Notes: generated by a model from the sequence alone, not told the origin. Shown: positions 1 to 13,592, counted from the stretch's first letter. The stretch: DNA of 64,000 nt from Nemertoderma westbladi (GCA_032718475.1 JAUCBJ010001992.1:1-64000); one strand, 5' to 3'. Made by a program: numbers and translations.

Positions 1-3000
1 ATACCTACAGTATATATATACTGCCTTCTACATATACCTACATTATATATACTGCCTTCTACCTATACCTACAGTATATACTGCCTTCTACCTATACCTA
101 CAGTATATACTGCCTTCTACCTATACCTACAGTATATATACTGCCTTCTACCTATACCTACAGTATATACTGCCTTCTACCTATACCTACAGTATATATA
201 CTGCCTTCTACCTATACCTACAGTATATATATACTGCCTTCTACCTATACCTACAGTATATACTGCCTTCTACCTATACCTACAGTATATATACTGCCTT
301 CTACCTATACCTACAGTATATATACTGCCTTCTACCTATACCTACAGTATATACTGCCTTCTACCTATACCTACAGTATATACTGCCTTCTACCTATACC
401 TACAGTATATATACTGCCTTCTACCTATACCTACAGTATATATACTGCCTTCTACCTATACCTACAGTATATACTGCCTTCTACCTATACCTACAGTATA
501 TATACTGCCTTCTACCTATACCTACAGTATATATACTGCCTTCTACCTATACCTACAGTATATACTGCCTTCTACCTATACCTACAGTATATACTGCCTT
601 CTACCTATACCTACAGTATATATACTGCCTTCTACCTATACCTACAGTATATATACTGCCTTCTACCTATACCTACAGTATATACTGCCTTCTACCTATA
701 CCTACAGTATATATACTGCCTTCTACCTATACCTACAGTATATATACTGCCTTCTACCTATACCTACAGTATATACTGCCTTCTACCTATACCTACAGTA
801 TATATACTGCCTTCTACCTATACCTACAGTATATATACTGCCTTCTACCTATACCTACAGTATATATACTGCCTTCTACCTATACCTACAGTATATATAC
901 TGCCTTCTACCTATACCTACAGTATATATACTGCCTTCTACCTATACCTACAGTATATATACTGCCTTCTACCTATACCTACAGTATATACTGCCTTCTA
1001 CCTATACCTACAGTATATATACTGCCTTCTACCTATACCTACAGTATATATACTGCCTTCTACCTATACCTACAGTATATATACTGCCTTCTACCTATAC
1101 CTACAGTATATACTGCCTTCTACCTATACCTACAGTATATATACTGCCTTCTACCTATACCTACAGTATATACTGCCTTCTACCTATACCTACAGATATA
1201 TATACTGCCTTCTACCTATACCTACAGTATATATACTGCCTTCTACCTATACCTACAGTATATATACTGCCTTCTACCTATACCTACAGTATATACTGCC
1301 TTCTACCTATACCTACAGTATATATACTGCCTTCTACCTATACCTACAATATATATACTGCCTTCTACCTATACCTACATTATATATACTGCCTTCTACC
1401 TATACCTACAGTATATATACTGCCTTCTACCTATACCTACAGTATATATACTGCCTTCTACCTATACCTACAGTATATACTGCCTTCTACCTATACCTAC
1501 AGTATATATACTGCCTTCTACCTATACCTACAGTTATATATACTGCCTTCTACCTATACCTACAGTATATATACTGCCTTCTACCTATACCTACAGTATA
1601 TATACTGCCTTCTACCTATACCTACAGTATATACTGCCTTCTACCTATACCTACAGTATATACTGCCTTCTACCTATACCTACAGTATATACTGCCTTCT
1701 ACCTATACCTACAGTATATATACTGCCTTCTACCTATACCTACAGTATATATACTGCCTTCTACCTATACCTACAGTATATATACTGCCTTCTACATATA
1801 CCTACATTATATATACTGCCTTCTACCTATACCTACAGTATATATACTGCCTTCTACATATACCTACATTATATATACTGCCTTCTACCTATACCTACAG
1901 TATATATACTGCCTTCTACCTATACCTACAGTATATATACTGCCTTCTACCTATACCTACAGTATATACTGCCTTCTACCTATACCTACAGTATATATAC
2001 TGCCTTCTACCTATACCTACAGTATATATACTGCCTTCTACCTATACCTACAGTATATACTGCCTTCTACCTATACCTACAGTATATATACTGCCTTCTA
2101 CCTATACCTACAGTATATATACTGCCTTCTACCTATACCTACAGTATATACTGCCTTCTACCTATACCTACAGTATATATACTGCCTTCTACCTATACCT
2201 ACAGTATATATACTGCCTTCTACCTATACCTACAGTATATATACTGCCTTCTACCTATACCTACAGTATATACTGCCTTCTACCTATACCTACAGTATAT
2301 ACTGCCTTCTACCTATACCTACAGTATATATACTGCCTTCTACCTATACCTACAGTATATATACTGCCTTCTACCTATACCTACAGTATATACTGCCTTC
2401 TACCTATACCTACAGTATATATACTGCCTTCTACCTATACCTACAGTATATATACTGCCTTCTACCTATACCTACAGTATATATACTGCCTTCTACCTAT
2501 ACCTACAGTATATACTGCCTTCTACCTATACCTACAGTATATACTGCCTTCTACCTATACCTACAGTATATACTGCCTTCTACCTATACCTACAGTATAT
2601 ATACTGCCTTCTACCTATACCTACAGTATATACTGCCTTCTACCTATACCTACAGTATATACTGCCTTCTACCTATACCTACAGTATATACTGCCTTCTA
2701 CCTATACCTACAGTATATATACTGCCTTCTACCTATACCTACAGTATATATACTGCCTTCTACCTATACCTACAGTATATATACTGCCTTCTACCTATAC
2801 CTACAGTATATATACTGCCTTCTACCTATACCTACAGTATATACTGCCTTCTACCTATACCTACAGTATATATACTGCCTTCTACCTATACCTACAGTAT
2901 ATACTGCCTTCTACCTATACCTACAGTATATACTGCCTTCTACCTATACCTACAGTATATACTGCCTTCTACCTATACCTACAGTATATACTGCCTTCTA

Positions 3001-4270
3001 CCTATACCTACAGATATATATACTGCCTTCTACCTATACCTACAGTATATATACTGCCTTCTACCTATACCTACAGTATATACTGCCTTCTACCTATACC
3101 TACAGTATATATATACTGCCTTCTACCTATACCTACAGTATATACTGCCTTCTACCTATACCTACAGTATATATACTGCCTTCTACCTATACCTACAGTA
3201 TATATACTGCCTTCTACCTATACCTACAGTATATACTGCCTTCTACCTATACCTACAGTATATACTGCCTTCTACCTATACCTACAGTATATACTGCCTT
3301 CTACCTATACCTACAGTATATATACTGCCTTCTACCTATACCTACAGTATATATACTGCCTTCTACATATACCTACAATATATATACTGCCTTCTACCTA
3401 TACCTACAGTATATATACTGCCTTCTACCTATACCTACAGTATATACTGCCTTCTACCTATACCTACAGTATATAATACTGCCTTCTACCTATACCTACA
3501 GTATATACTGCCTTCTACCTATACCTACAGTATATACTGCCTTCTACCTATACCTACAGTATATATCTGCCTTCTACCTATACCTACAGTATATACTGCC
3601 TTCTACCTATACCTACAGTATATATACTGCCTTCTACCTATACCTACAGTATATATACTGCCTTCTACCTATACCTACAGTATATATACTGCCTTCTACC
3701 TATACCTACAGTATATACTGCCTTCTACCTATACCTACAGTATATACTGCCTTCTACCTATACCTACAGTATATATATACTGCCTTCTACCTATACCTAC
3801 AGTATATATACTGCCTTCTACATATACCTACAATATATATACTGCCTTCTACCTATACCTACAGTATATATACTGCCTTCTACCTATACCTACAGTATAT
3901 ACTGCCTTCTACCTATACCTACAGTATATATATACTGCCTTCTACCTATACCTACAGTATATACTGCCTTCTACCTATACCTACAGTATATACTGCCTTC
4001 TACCTATACCTACAGTATATACTGCCTTCTACATATACCTACAGTATATATACTGCCTTCTACCTATACCTACAGTATATACTGCCTTCTACCTATACCT
4101 ACAGTATATATATACTGCCTTCTACCTATACCTACAGTATATACTGCCTTCTACCTATACCTACAGTATATATATACTGCCTTCTACCTATACCTACAGT
4201 ATATATATACTGCCTTCTACATATACCTACATTATATATACTGCCTTCTACCTATACCTACAGTATATAC
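1..4270. repeat. Satellite A, left block (29/31/33-bp unit)
   Basis: Head-to-tail array, about 140 units, already running at the left edge of the window. The invariant part contains ACTGCCTTCTACCTATACC; the variable part is CAG(TA)nCTG with one to three extra TA steps, giving 29-, 31- or 33-bp periods. The joint between units, CAGTATATACTG, is a perfect palindrome. Rare variants are CTACATATACC and CTACATTATAT. The block ends abruptly at a LINE and resumes after it at 7559, so the two blocks were one array. Confidence 0.97.
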
Positions 4271-4678
4271 TTCTATATATTCTGTCAGGTCAGGTATTCT
4301 AGGTCATTGATCAAGAAAACTTGCCACCTCCATGCAGCATAAAGGAGGTGCCACCTGTAGCTGCATAGACCCTCTTACTAGGGCAAATCTGGTCCTGTAA
4401 CTAGGACCCCCTTCGTTCTGGGATAAGGACGCCCTTGGTCCTGGATTAAGGACCCATATACTTGGCTGCAGGGGTATATGGCCTGACCAGGCAGATGGTG
4501 ATCTACCAATGGCTGGTTAGGAGTAGAGTGTTCTCATGTCCACTCTGAGGGCACTTCACTGCGACCTGCACCTGGCAGCAAGGGTACAGGGCATGACCCA
4601 GCAGATGAGCTGCAACAGCCAATGGTGGGTCATGTACGCCAGAGTAGATATGGGTGATGGGCCTCATATCTGACTCCA

Positions 4679-5929
4679 TTGCGACACCCACCCTGTGGAA
4701 TGGCAAACCAGGGTGTGGTATTTGCCCCGAGAGCTGACTCGGCAAAAAAGCACCCCCCAACCCCCACTATGGATTACATTAGCAATGCGGAGGTCCGGCC
4801 ACTAGAGGCCAGTGGAATTACCGGACACAATCGGCCTCACAGGCGTCAGTTAACTCCTGACCGGCTGCCTGTCTCACCCCCTACTGGAGAGAGAGCAGCC
4901 AACAATTATTTGAGTCCCTTTCCTGATGACCTTTCTGGCCCAAACCCTGGGTCACCAGGGAGGCCAGATTGTGATGGGGAGAGGGATTCTGGAGTTGGAG
5001 GCTACTCTCATGTTCCACCCCGACCAACAAAGCCATTGGTGAATCTGAGGCAAGTCACTAGACTAGCCTCAGTAAACACCCTAACACTTGGGTCCCCAAT
5101 GCGACAAGGTGAGCTGACTGCCTTGGCAGATAAGCTTTCTCTTAGCGCAGTGGGTGTTCAAGAGCACCGAATGCAGACTGGACAGACTGATGAGGTTCTG
5201 ATTAAGGACATGGGGGGCGGTTGGCGACTCGCCCTCGCGTCAGCAGATGATAGTGGCAATGGTGGAATTGGTCTATTGATGAATCCAACTGCACATGCAG
5301 CATTGGACAAAATAGACCAAATCTCTAACCGCATCATCCGTTGCCACTTCTCATGTTCTGGAAGACTGGCTAAGAAGTTTCCTAAGGTGGTTCTGATTGT
5401 GTGCTACTCTCCAACTAGTGTTGCCCCTGTAGAGGAGGTGGAAAATTTCTACCACAATCTACAAGCAGCAACTGATGGAGTGGATCAGCATGCATTCTTA
5501 ACATTCCTGGGAGACTTTAATGCAAGTCTGCATCAATCACCTACATCGCCCTGGGTCTATAGCAATAGTGTTAACCGAAATTCTGTCCATCTTCAGGATT
5601 TTATCTCTGGAAATGGATTGTTTTCGGCTGGAACCCAGTTCAAGAAGCGAACTGGAAAGCTATGGACTCATAGTGGACCCAGTGGTCACAAGTCCCAGAT
5701 AGACCATATTCTGTTTCGTAGGAAATACAGGAGCTCTATACAAGACTGTAATGCATTTACACTTCGACCCTTCTCCAGTGATGGAAATCGATCAATCTGC
5801 TTACTGGGCGGAAAAGCCAACCAACCACCAAGGTTAAGGCTGAATCACCAGCCGATCGCCTCAATGGGTGGAAAGCCCACTTTGAAAAGCTCCTCAATAA
5901 TGACAGGGTATTGCCTGATAACTTTATAG
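4679..5929 (+). pseudogene. LINE copy 1 N-terminal and endonuclease region (frameshifted by internal deletion)
   Basis: The 416-codon frame starts with a Pro-rich, probably disordered segment (about residues 1-125). An APE-type endonuclease domain follows: QEHR (Mg-binding Glu), GDFNA (catalytic Asp-x-Asn) and QIDHIL. The last motif, SSDHR, stops at SSD because of the 475-bp deletion, after which about 45 residues are out of frame. In the family this domain nicks the target for target-primed reverse transcription. The start Met is uncertain; a second Met eight codons later is the one retained in copy 2. The frame overlaps the RT frame by 19 bases only because of the deletion: restoring 475 bp makes both one frame of about 1,105 residues. 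Confidence 0.85.
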
Positions 5930-7521
5930 AAGTAAAAGTGTCTGAGTCTGTACTCCCAGATATTCCCATTGGCGATATCTCCTTTGCAGAAGTGAAGGCT
6001 GCTGCAAAGAGCATTAAGACCAATCGTGCCAGTGGAGTAGATGGTGTTCCCCCTGAGGTCTTTAAAATACCTGAGTGTTTAAAGCTCATCTATCCCATCA
6101 TAGTAGACATGTACCGTACAACAAGAGTCCCACAAGAAATGAAAACAAATAAGTTGGTGCCAGTTCCCAAGAAGGGCAACCTAACACTCTATGGTTCTTT
6201 TCGGGGAATCTCATTGATCTCGATTGCTGCAAAACTATACAATAGAATTCTATTAAATCGCATCAGGGATCCCATTGAGAGACTGCTACGTGGAAATCAG
6301 AATGGGTTCCGTAAAGGTCGTGGGACCATGGAGCCCATTTTGGCACTTAGAAGGATAATTGAAGAGTTATCAAAAAAGAAAGACAGGCATCTGGCTGTTA
6401 TCTTTGTTGACTTCTTCAAGGCCTTTGATTCAGTCTCTCGCTCACGTATGTTCAGCATACTTTCATTATATGGGATTCCTGATGAAATTATTGCAGCAAT
6501 CAGATCAGTATACGATGGTTCGACAACATTTGTGTCTACTGTTGACGGTGACACAGAACCATTTGAAGTGTTATGGGGCGTCCTCCAAGGAGACACACTT
6601 GCACCATTCTTGTTCATTATTGTGGTTGACTATGTTCTACGCATGTCCTTAGATCATCATAATGATGATGGGGTGATGATAACTCCACCTACTGGCTCCA
6701 GAAGTCGAGGAAATCCTGCCAAGTACCTAACTGATCTAGACTTTGCTGATGACTTAGGAGTACTCTCAGAATCATTAGAGGGAGCCCAGCGGCTCCTCAG
6801 CTCATTAGAACATGCTGCTTCTAGTGTTGGTCTTTTTATTAACTCCAGAAAGACCAAAATTCTGACAGTTAACTTTGAAAGTCCTCAGCAAGTCTCTGAT
6901 CGGATGAGCATAAGCTCAAAGGATGGTATGCTTGAGCATGTGGACGACTTCTGTTACCTGGGATCATGGATCCGGAAGTCAGGTGAGGACCTTCGAATAC
7001 GTAAGGGAAAGGCATGGGCAGCCTTGAATAGGCTTTCCAGGATTTGGAAGTCACCTAGAATTAATCGGAAACTTAAGGTCCGATTATTTAGAGCAGCAGT
7101 AGTTCCAGTACTCCTCTACGGGAGTCCATGCTGGGCTCTAACTGCTGAGGACACCAAATCTCTGGATGGCACATTCACAAGAATGCTACGCCGGGTACAT
7201 TGTGTCAAGTACAATGCTCACATCTCCAACCAGACACTATATAACATTGGAGGTGTCTCATTGGTTCCCCCAAGCTTGACACTAGAACAAAATCGCCTCC
7301 GCTTTGCAGGACATTGCTTTCGCCGTGAGGACCAGCCAGTGCATAATCTTGTACTTTGGCAGCCTCATGGAGTGAATAAGCATGGTGGACAGCCCATGAC
7401 TTTCTTGAGACGCATCTTAAAGGACACTGGCCTTAAAGATGCGGATGATCTAGCAAATGTCATGGGTGATAGGGAGTTGTGGCGGTGCAATTTTGTTGAC
7501 AAGCCGGCACAGCATTCTTAA
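5911..7521 (+). CDS. LINE copy 1 reverse transcriptase region
   Basis: A 536-codon open frame covering the RT and C-terminal region. Visible in order: connector ending in RASGVDGVPPEVFK; LVPVPKKGN and FRGISLIS; motif A FVDFFKAFDSV with the catalytic Asp; motif B WGVLQGDTLAPFLF; motif C FADD, the metal-binding Asp pair; thumb with YLGSWIRKS and VLLYGSPCWALT; then a basic tail with RLRFAGHCFRRED. It makes cDNA by target-primed reverse transcription. All catalytic residues are present and there are no stops, but the endonuclease is cut off by the upstream deletion, so this copy cannot be autonomous. The nominal Met at 5911 only marks where this frame opens; the native protein starts upstream. 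Confidence 0.85.
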   Translation: MPDNFIEVKVSESVLPDIPIGDISFAEVKAAAKSIKTNRASGVDGVPPEVFKIPECLKLIYPIIVDMYRTTRVPQEMKTNKLVPVPKKGNLTLYGSFRGISLISIAAKLYNRILLNRIRDPIERLLRGNQNGFRKGRGTMEPILALRRIIEELSKKKDRHLAVIFVDFFKAFDSVSRSRMFSILSLYGIPDEIIAAIRSVYDGSTTFVSTVDGDTEPFEVLWGVLQGDTLAPFLFIIVVDYVLRMSLDHHNDDGVMITPPTGSRSRGNPAKYLTDLDFADDLGVLSESLEGAQRLLSSLEHAASSVGLFINSRKTKILTVNFESPQQVSDRMSISSKDGMLEHVDDFCYLGSWIRKSGEDLRIRKGKAWAALNRLSRIWKSPRINRKLKVRLFRAAVVPVLLYGSPCWALTAEDTKSLDGTFTRMLRRVHCVKYNAHISNQTLYNIGGVSLVPPSLTLEQNRLRFAGHCFRREDQPVHNLVLWQPHGVNKHGGQPMTFLRRILKDTGLKDADDLANVMGDRELWRCNFVDKPAQHS

Positions 7522-7558
7522 AAATGCAGCTGCAATGCAGCATGCCGATCCTAGTAGT

Positions 7559-10500
7559 ACAGTATATATATATACTGCCTTCTACCTATACCTACAGTAT
7601 ATACTGCCTTCTACCTATACCTACAGTATATATATACTGCCTTCTACCTATACCTACAGTATATACTGCCTTCTACCTATACCTACAGTATATACTGCCT
7701 TGTACCTATACCTACAGTATATACTGCCTTCTACCTATACCTACAGTATATATATACTGCCTTCTACCTATACCTACAGTATATACTGCCTTCTACCTAT
7801 ACCTACAGTATATACTGCCTTCTACATATACCTACAATATATATACTGCCTTCTACCTATACCTACAGTATATATACTGCCTTCTACCTATACCTACAGT
7901 ATATACTGCCTTCTACCTATACCTACAGTATATATATACTGCCTTCTACCTATACCTACAGTATATACTGCCTTCTACCTATACCTACAGTATATACTGC
8001 CTTGTACCTATACCTACAGTATATACTGCCTTCTACCTATACCTACAGTATATACTGCCTTCTACCTATACCTACAGTATATACTGCCTTCTACATATAC
8101 CTACAATATATATACTGCCTTCTACCTATACCTACAGTATATATACTGCCTTCTACCTATACCTACAGTATATACTGCCTTCTACCTATACCTACAGTAT
8201 ATATATACTGCCTTCTACCTATACCTACAGTATATATATACTGCCTTCTACATATACCTACATTATATATACTGCCTTCTACCTATACCTACAGTATATA
8301 CTGCCTTCTACCTATACCTACAGTATATATACTGCCTTCTACCTATACCTCCAGTATATACTGCCTTCTACCTATACCTACAGTATATATACTGCCTTCT
8401 ACATATACCTACATTATATATACTGCCTTCTACCTATACCTACAGTATATATATACTGCCTTCTACATATACCTACATTATATATATACTGCCTTCTACC
8501 TATACCTACAGTATATACTGCCTTCTACCTATACCTACAGTATATATACTGCCTTCTACCTATACCTACAGTATATAAATACTGCCTTCTACCTATACCT
8601 ACAGTATATATACTGCCTTCTACCTATACCTACAGTATATACTGCCTTATACCTATACCTACATTATATATACTGCCTTCTACCTATACCTACAGTATAT
8701 ACTGCCTTCTACCTATACCTACAGTATATATATACTGCCTTCTACCTATACCTACAGTATATACTGCCTTCTACCTATACCTTCAGTATATATACTGCCT
8801 TCTACCTATACCTACAGTATATACTGCCTTCTACCTATACCTACAGTATATACTGCCTTCTACCTATACCTACAGTATATACTGCCTTCTACCTATACCT
8901 ACAGTATATATACTGCCTTCTACCTATACCTACAGTATATATACTGCCTTCTACCTATACCTACAGTATATACTGCCTTCTACCTATACCTACAGTATAT
9001 ACTCCCTTCTACCTATACCTACAGTATATACTGCCTTCTACCTATACCTACAGTATATACTGCCTTCTACCTATACCTACAGTATATATACTGCCTTCTA
9101 CCTATACCTACAGTATATACTGCCTTCTACCTATACCTACAGTATATACTGCCTTCTACCTATACCTACAGTATATATACTGCCTTCTACCTATACCTAC
9201 ATTATATATACTGCCTTCTACCTATACCTACAGTATATACTGCCTTCTACCTATACCTACAGTATATATATACTGCCTTCTACCTATACCTACAGTATAT
9301 ACTGCCTTCTACCTATACCTTCAGTATATATACTGCCTTCTACCTATACCTACAGTATATACTGCCTTCTACCTATACCTACAGTATATACTGCCTTCTA
9401 CCTATACCTACAGTATATACTGCCTTCTACCTATACCTACAGTATATATACTGCCTTCTACCTATACCTACAGTATATATACTGCCTTCTACCTATACCT
9501 ACAGTATATACTGCCTTCTACCTATACCTACAGTATATATATACTGCCTTCTACCTATACCTACAGTATATATACTGCCTTCTACCTATACCTACAGTAT
9601 ATACTGCCTTCTACCTATACCTACAGTATATACTGCCTTCTACCTATACCTACAGTATATACTGCCTTCTACCTATACCTACAGTATATATACTGCCTTC
9701 TACCTATACCTACAGTATATACTGCCTTCTACCTATACCTACAGTATATATACTGCCTTCTACCTATACCTACAGTATATATATACTGCCTTCTACCTAT
9801 ACCTACAGTATATACTGCCTTCTACCTATACCTACAGTATATATACTGCCTTCTACCTATACCTACAGTATATACTGCCTTCTACCTATACCTACAGTAT
9901 ATATATACTGCCTTCTACCTATACCTACAGTATATACTGCCTTCTACCTATACCTACAGTATATATATACTGCCTTCTACCTATACCTACAGTATATACT
10001 GCCTTGTACCTATACCTACAGTATATATACTGCCTTCTACCTATACCTACAGTATATACTGCCTTCTACCTATACCTACAGTATATATACTGCCTTCTAC
10101 CTATACCTACAGTATATACTGCCTTGTACCTATACCTACAGTATATACTGCCTTCTACCTATACCTACAGTATATACTGCCTTCTACCTATACCTACAGT
10201 ATATATACTGCCTTCTACCTATACCTACAATATATACTGCCTTCTACATATACCTACAATATATACTGCCTTCTACCTATACCTACAGTATATATACTGC
10301 CTTCTACCTATACCTACAGTATATATACTGCCTTCTACCTATACCTACAGTATATATATACTGCCTTCTACCTATACCTACAGTATATACTGCCTTCTAC
10401 CTATACCTACAGTATATATATACTGCCTTCTACCTATACCTACAGTATATACTGCCTTGTACCTATACCTACAGTATATACTGCCTTCTACCTATACCTA

Positions 10501-11449
10501 CAGTATATACTGCCTTCTACCTATACCTACAGTATATATACTGCCTTCTACCTATACCTACAATATATACTGCCTTCTACATATACCTACAATATATACT
10601 GCCTTCTACCTATACCTACAGTATATATACTGCCTTCTACCTATACCTACAGTATATACTGCCTTCTACCTATACCTACAGTATATATACTGCCTTCTAC
10701 CTATACCTACAGTATATACTGCCTTCTACATATACCTACAATATATACTGCCTTCTACCTATACCTACAGTATATACTGCCTTCTACCTATACCTACAGT
10801 ATATATACTGCCTTCTACCTATACCTACAGTATATACTGCCTTCTACCTATACCTACAGTATATATACTGCCTTCTACCTATACCTCCAGTATATACTGC
10901 CTTCTACCTATACCTACAGTATATATACTGCCTTCTACATATACCTACATTATATATACTGCCTTCTACCTATACCTACAGTATATATATACTGCCTTCT
11001 ACATATACCTACATTATATATATACTGCCTTCTACCTATACCTACAGTATATACTGCCTTCTACCTATACCTACAGTATATATACTGCCTTCTACCTATA
11101 CCTACAGTATATATATACTGCCTTCTACATATACCTACATTATATATACTGCCTTCTACCTATACCTACAGTATATACTGCCTTCTACCTATACCTACAG
11201 TATATACTACCTTCTACCTATACCTACATTATATATACTGCCTTCTACCTATACCTACAGTATATATACTGCCTTCTACCTATACCTACAATATATACTG
11301 CCTTCTACATATACCTACAATATATACTGCCTTCTACCTATACCTACAGTATATACTGCCTTCTACCTATACCTACAGTATATACTGCCTTCTACCTATA
11401 CCTACAGTATATATACTGCCTTCTACCTATACCTACAGTATATACTGCA
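7559..11449. repeat. Satellite A, right block
   Basis: Continuation of the 29/31/33-bp satellite beyond LINE copy 1, about 130 units. It has the same CAG(TA)nCTG spacer variation, with more 33-bp units and substitutions such as GCCTTGTACC and ACCTCCAGT. It ends at TATACTGC before unique sequence. The forward frames are stop-free for kilobases because the unit has no forward stop codon in any phase; they encode Tyr-rich repeats such as YCLLPIPTVY and show no sign of being genes. Confidence 0.97.
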
Positions 11450-11830
11450 TCTATGTAGCAGTAAAGTTACCACCAGCCAGCCAGCATTAAATTTCCTGAA
11501 GTTATTTATATTTTCGAATTTAGTGCGTCGTCCGCGTTTGCGGCATTTTAGTGTCTTATTTGGAGGTTACAGGGATACCGGAAAGGGCAACCGGATAGGC
11601 CTAGTAATATCGTTGAAAGTGTCACCGGCTTACCGTTACTCTATAAGAACCCTTTCAGCCTTTCCTGAGATGACCGGGTTGGATGTCTCATCCGAGAAAT
11701 AATTTATAATGATTGGGGGCGCGTTAATCCAGTAGGCCTAATCCTAGACATCGTGGAACCATCTCGTTCGAATTTACAACCTGAGCCCGGAGAGGCGGTT
11801 CCTGTTCCCCCAGTTCCAGTTCATGTTCAT
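11450..11830. other. Unique spacer between satellite A and minisatellite B
   Basis: About 380 bp of mixed-composition unique sequence, more GC-rich than most spacers here. I found no convincing gene, promoter or transposon end. A short open stretch on + before 11830 ends at TAA just inside array B and looks like chance. Confidence 0.6.
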
Positions 11831-12114
11831 CTACAGTAACTGTAAGCCCCGTAGTGCTTCTCCTTTAATCTTTAGACCCCCATTCTACAGTAACTGTAAG
11901 CCCCGTAGTGCTTCTCCTTTAATCTTTAGACCCCCATTCTACAGTAACTGTAAGCCCCGTAGTGCTTCTCCTTTAATCTTTAGACCCCCATTCTACAGTA
12001 ACTGTAAGCCCCGTAGTGCTTCTCCTTTAATCTTTAGACCCCCATTCTACAGTAACTGTAAGCCCCGTAGTGCTTCTCCTTTAATCTTTAGACCCCCATT
12101 CTACAGTAACTGTA
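11831..12114. repeat. Minisatellite B, 54-bp unit, left part
   Basis: Five full 54-bp units begin at 11831, 11885, 11939, 11993 and 12047, and a sixth is cut at 12114 by LINE copy 2. Each unit starts CTACAGTAACTGTAAGCC and ends CTTTAGACCCCCATT. The units are essentially identical. The array continues beyond the LINE at 17950. As 54 is divisible by three, one frame reads through as an 18-residue repeat, but nothing suggests it is a gene. Confidence 0.95.
12103..12114. repeat. Target-site duplication of LINE copy 2, left
   Basis: ACAGTAACTGTA next to the (TAG)n tail of copy 2, repeated exactly at 17950-17961 beside its 5' end. It lies at the start of a minisatellite B unit, which identifies the insertion point. 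Confidence 0.9.
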
Positions 12115-12153
12115 CTACTACTAGGATCGACATGCTGCATTGCAGCTGCATTT

Positions 12154-13566
12154 TTAAGAATGCTGTGCCGGCTTATCGACAAAATTGCACCGCCACAACT
12201 CCCTATCACCCATGACATTTGCTAGATCATCCGCATCTTCAAGGCCAGTGTCCTTTAAGATGCGTCTCAAGAAAGTCATGGGCTGTCCACCATGCTTATT
12301 CACTACATGAGGCTGCCAAAGTACAAGATTATGCACTGGCTGGTCCTCACGGCGAAAGCAATGTCCTGCAAAGCGGAGGCGATTTTGTTCTAGTGTCAAG
12401 CTTGGGGGAACCAATGAGACACCTCCAATGTTATATAGTGTCTGGTTGGAGATGTGTGCATTGAACTTGACACAATGAACCCGGCGTAGCATTCTTGTGA
12501 ATGTGCCGTCCAGAGATTTGGTGTCCTCAGCAGTTAGAGCCCAGCATGGACTCCCATAGAGGAGTACGGGAACTACTGCTGCTCTAAATAACCGGACCTT
12601 AAGTTTCCGATTAATTCTCGGTGCCCTCCAAATCCTGGAAAGCCTATTCAAGGCTGCCCATGCCTTTCCCTTACGTATTCGAAGGTCCTCACCTGACTTC
12701 CGGATCCATGATCCCAGGTAACAGAAGTCATCCACATGCTCAAGCATACCATCTTTTGAGCTTATGCTCATGCGATCAGAGACTTGCTGAGGACTTTCAA
12801 AGTTAACTGTCAAAATTTTGGTCTTTCTGGAGTTAATAAAAAGACCAACACTAGAAGCAGCATGTTCTAATGAGCTGAGGAGCCGTTGGGCTCCCTCTAG
12901 TGATTCTGAGAGTACTCTTAAGTCATCAGCAAATTCTAGATCAGTTAGGTACTTGGCAGGATTTCCTCGACTTCTGGAGCCAGTAGGTGGAGTTATCATC
13001 ACCCCATCATCATTATGATGATCTAAGGACATGCGTAGAACATAGTCAACAACAATTATGAACAAGAATGGTGCAAGTGTGTCTCCCTGGAGGACGCCCC
13101 ATAACACTTCAAATGGTTCTGTGTCACCGTCAACAGGAGACACAAATGTTGTCGAACCATCGTATACTGATCTGATTGCTGCAATAATTTCATCAGGAAT
13201 CCCATTTAATGAAAGTATGCTGAACATACGTGAGCGAGAGACTGAATCAAAGGCCTTGAAGAAGTCAACAAAGATAACAGCCAGATGCCTGTCTTTCTTT
13301 TTTGATAACTCTTCAATTATCTTTCTAAGTGCCAAAATGGGCTCCATGGACCCACGACCTTTACGGAACCCATTCTGATTTCCACGGTGCAGTCTCTCAA
13401 TGGGATCCCTGATGCGATTTAATAGAATTCTATTGTATAGCTTTGCAGCAATCGAGATCAATGAGATTCCCCGAAAAGAACCATAGAGTGTTAGGTTGCC
13501 CTTCTTGGGAACTGGCACCAACTTATTTGTTTTCATTTCTTGTGGGACTCTTGTTGTACGGTACAT
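12154..13566 (-). pseudogene. LINE copy 2 reverse transcriptase, 3' unit (complete RT domain)
   Basis: A 470-codon open frame from MYRTTRVPQE to the native C-terminus DKPAQHS. Motif A FVDFFKAFDSV, motif B WGVLQGDTLAPF and motif C FADD are intact, as is the tail with FAGHCFRRED. It is cut off from the upstream connector by a one-base deletion after FKIP (near 13608), so the frame opens only at an internal Met. Very similar to copy 1; differences include LEFADDLR for LDFADDLG. Confidence 0.85.
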
Positions 13567-13592
13567 GTCTACTATGATGGGATAGATGAGCT

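Larger units (their letters stand above)
4284..7559 (+). mobile_element. Non-LTR retrotransposon copy 1 (RTE-like APE/RT LINE)
   Basis: LINE copy inserted in satellite A. The 5' end (repeated CAGGT, then ATTCTAGGTCATTGATC) matches the 5' end of copy 2 at 17949, and the 3' end (GATCCTAGTAGTA) matches copies 2 and 3, so both termini are defined by comparison. It has a ~395-bp 5' leader, one APE-endonuclease/reverse-transcriptase reading frame, and a short (TAG)n tail in place of poly(A). It is 3.28 kb long because 475 bp present in copy 2 are missing near 5787. Adding them back gives about 3.75 kb, equal to copy 2 minus its internal duplication. The clade call (RTE-like) rests on the single ORF, lack of a visible RNase H domain and the microsatellite tail; other APE-type clades remain possible. 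Confidence 0.9.

Noticed and set aside
5780-5800. The 475-bp segment missing from LINE copy 1 as a spliced intron
   Set aside because: The boundaries in copy 2 do not give GT...AG consistent with the copy 1 sequence, and the segment encodes protein in frame.
7457-11702. Three overlapping + strand ORFs up to 1,392 codons encoding Tyr-rich repeats
   Set aside because: The satellite unit lacks forward stop codons in any phase, so all three frames stay open. There is no conserved domain and no single preferred frame.
11700-11830. Proline-rich open stretch (PVPPVPVHVH) before minisatellite B
   Set aside because: A short frame with an upstream stop and no start or splice site; consistent with chance in a GC-richer spacer.
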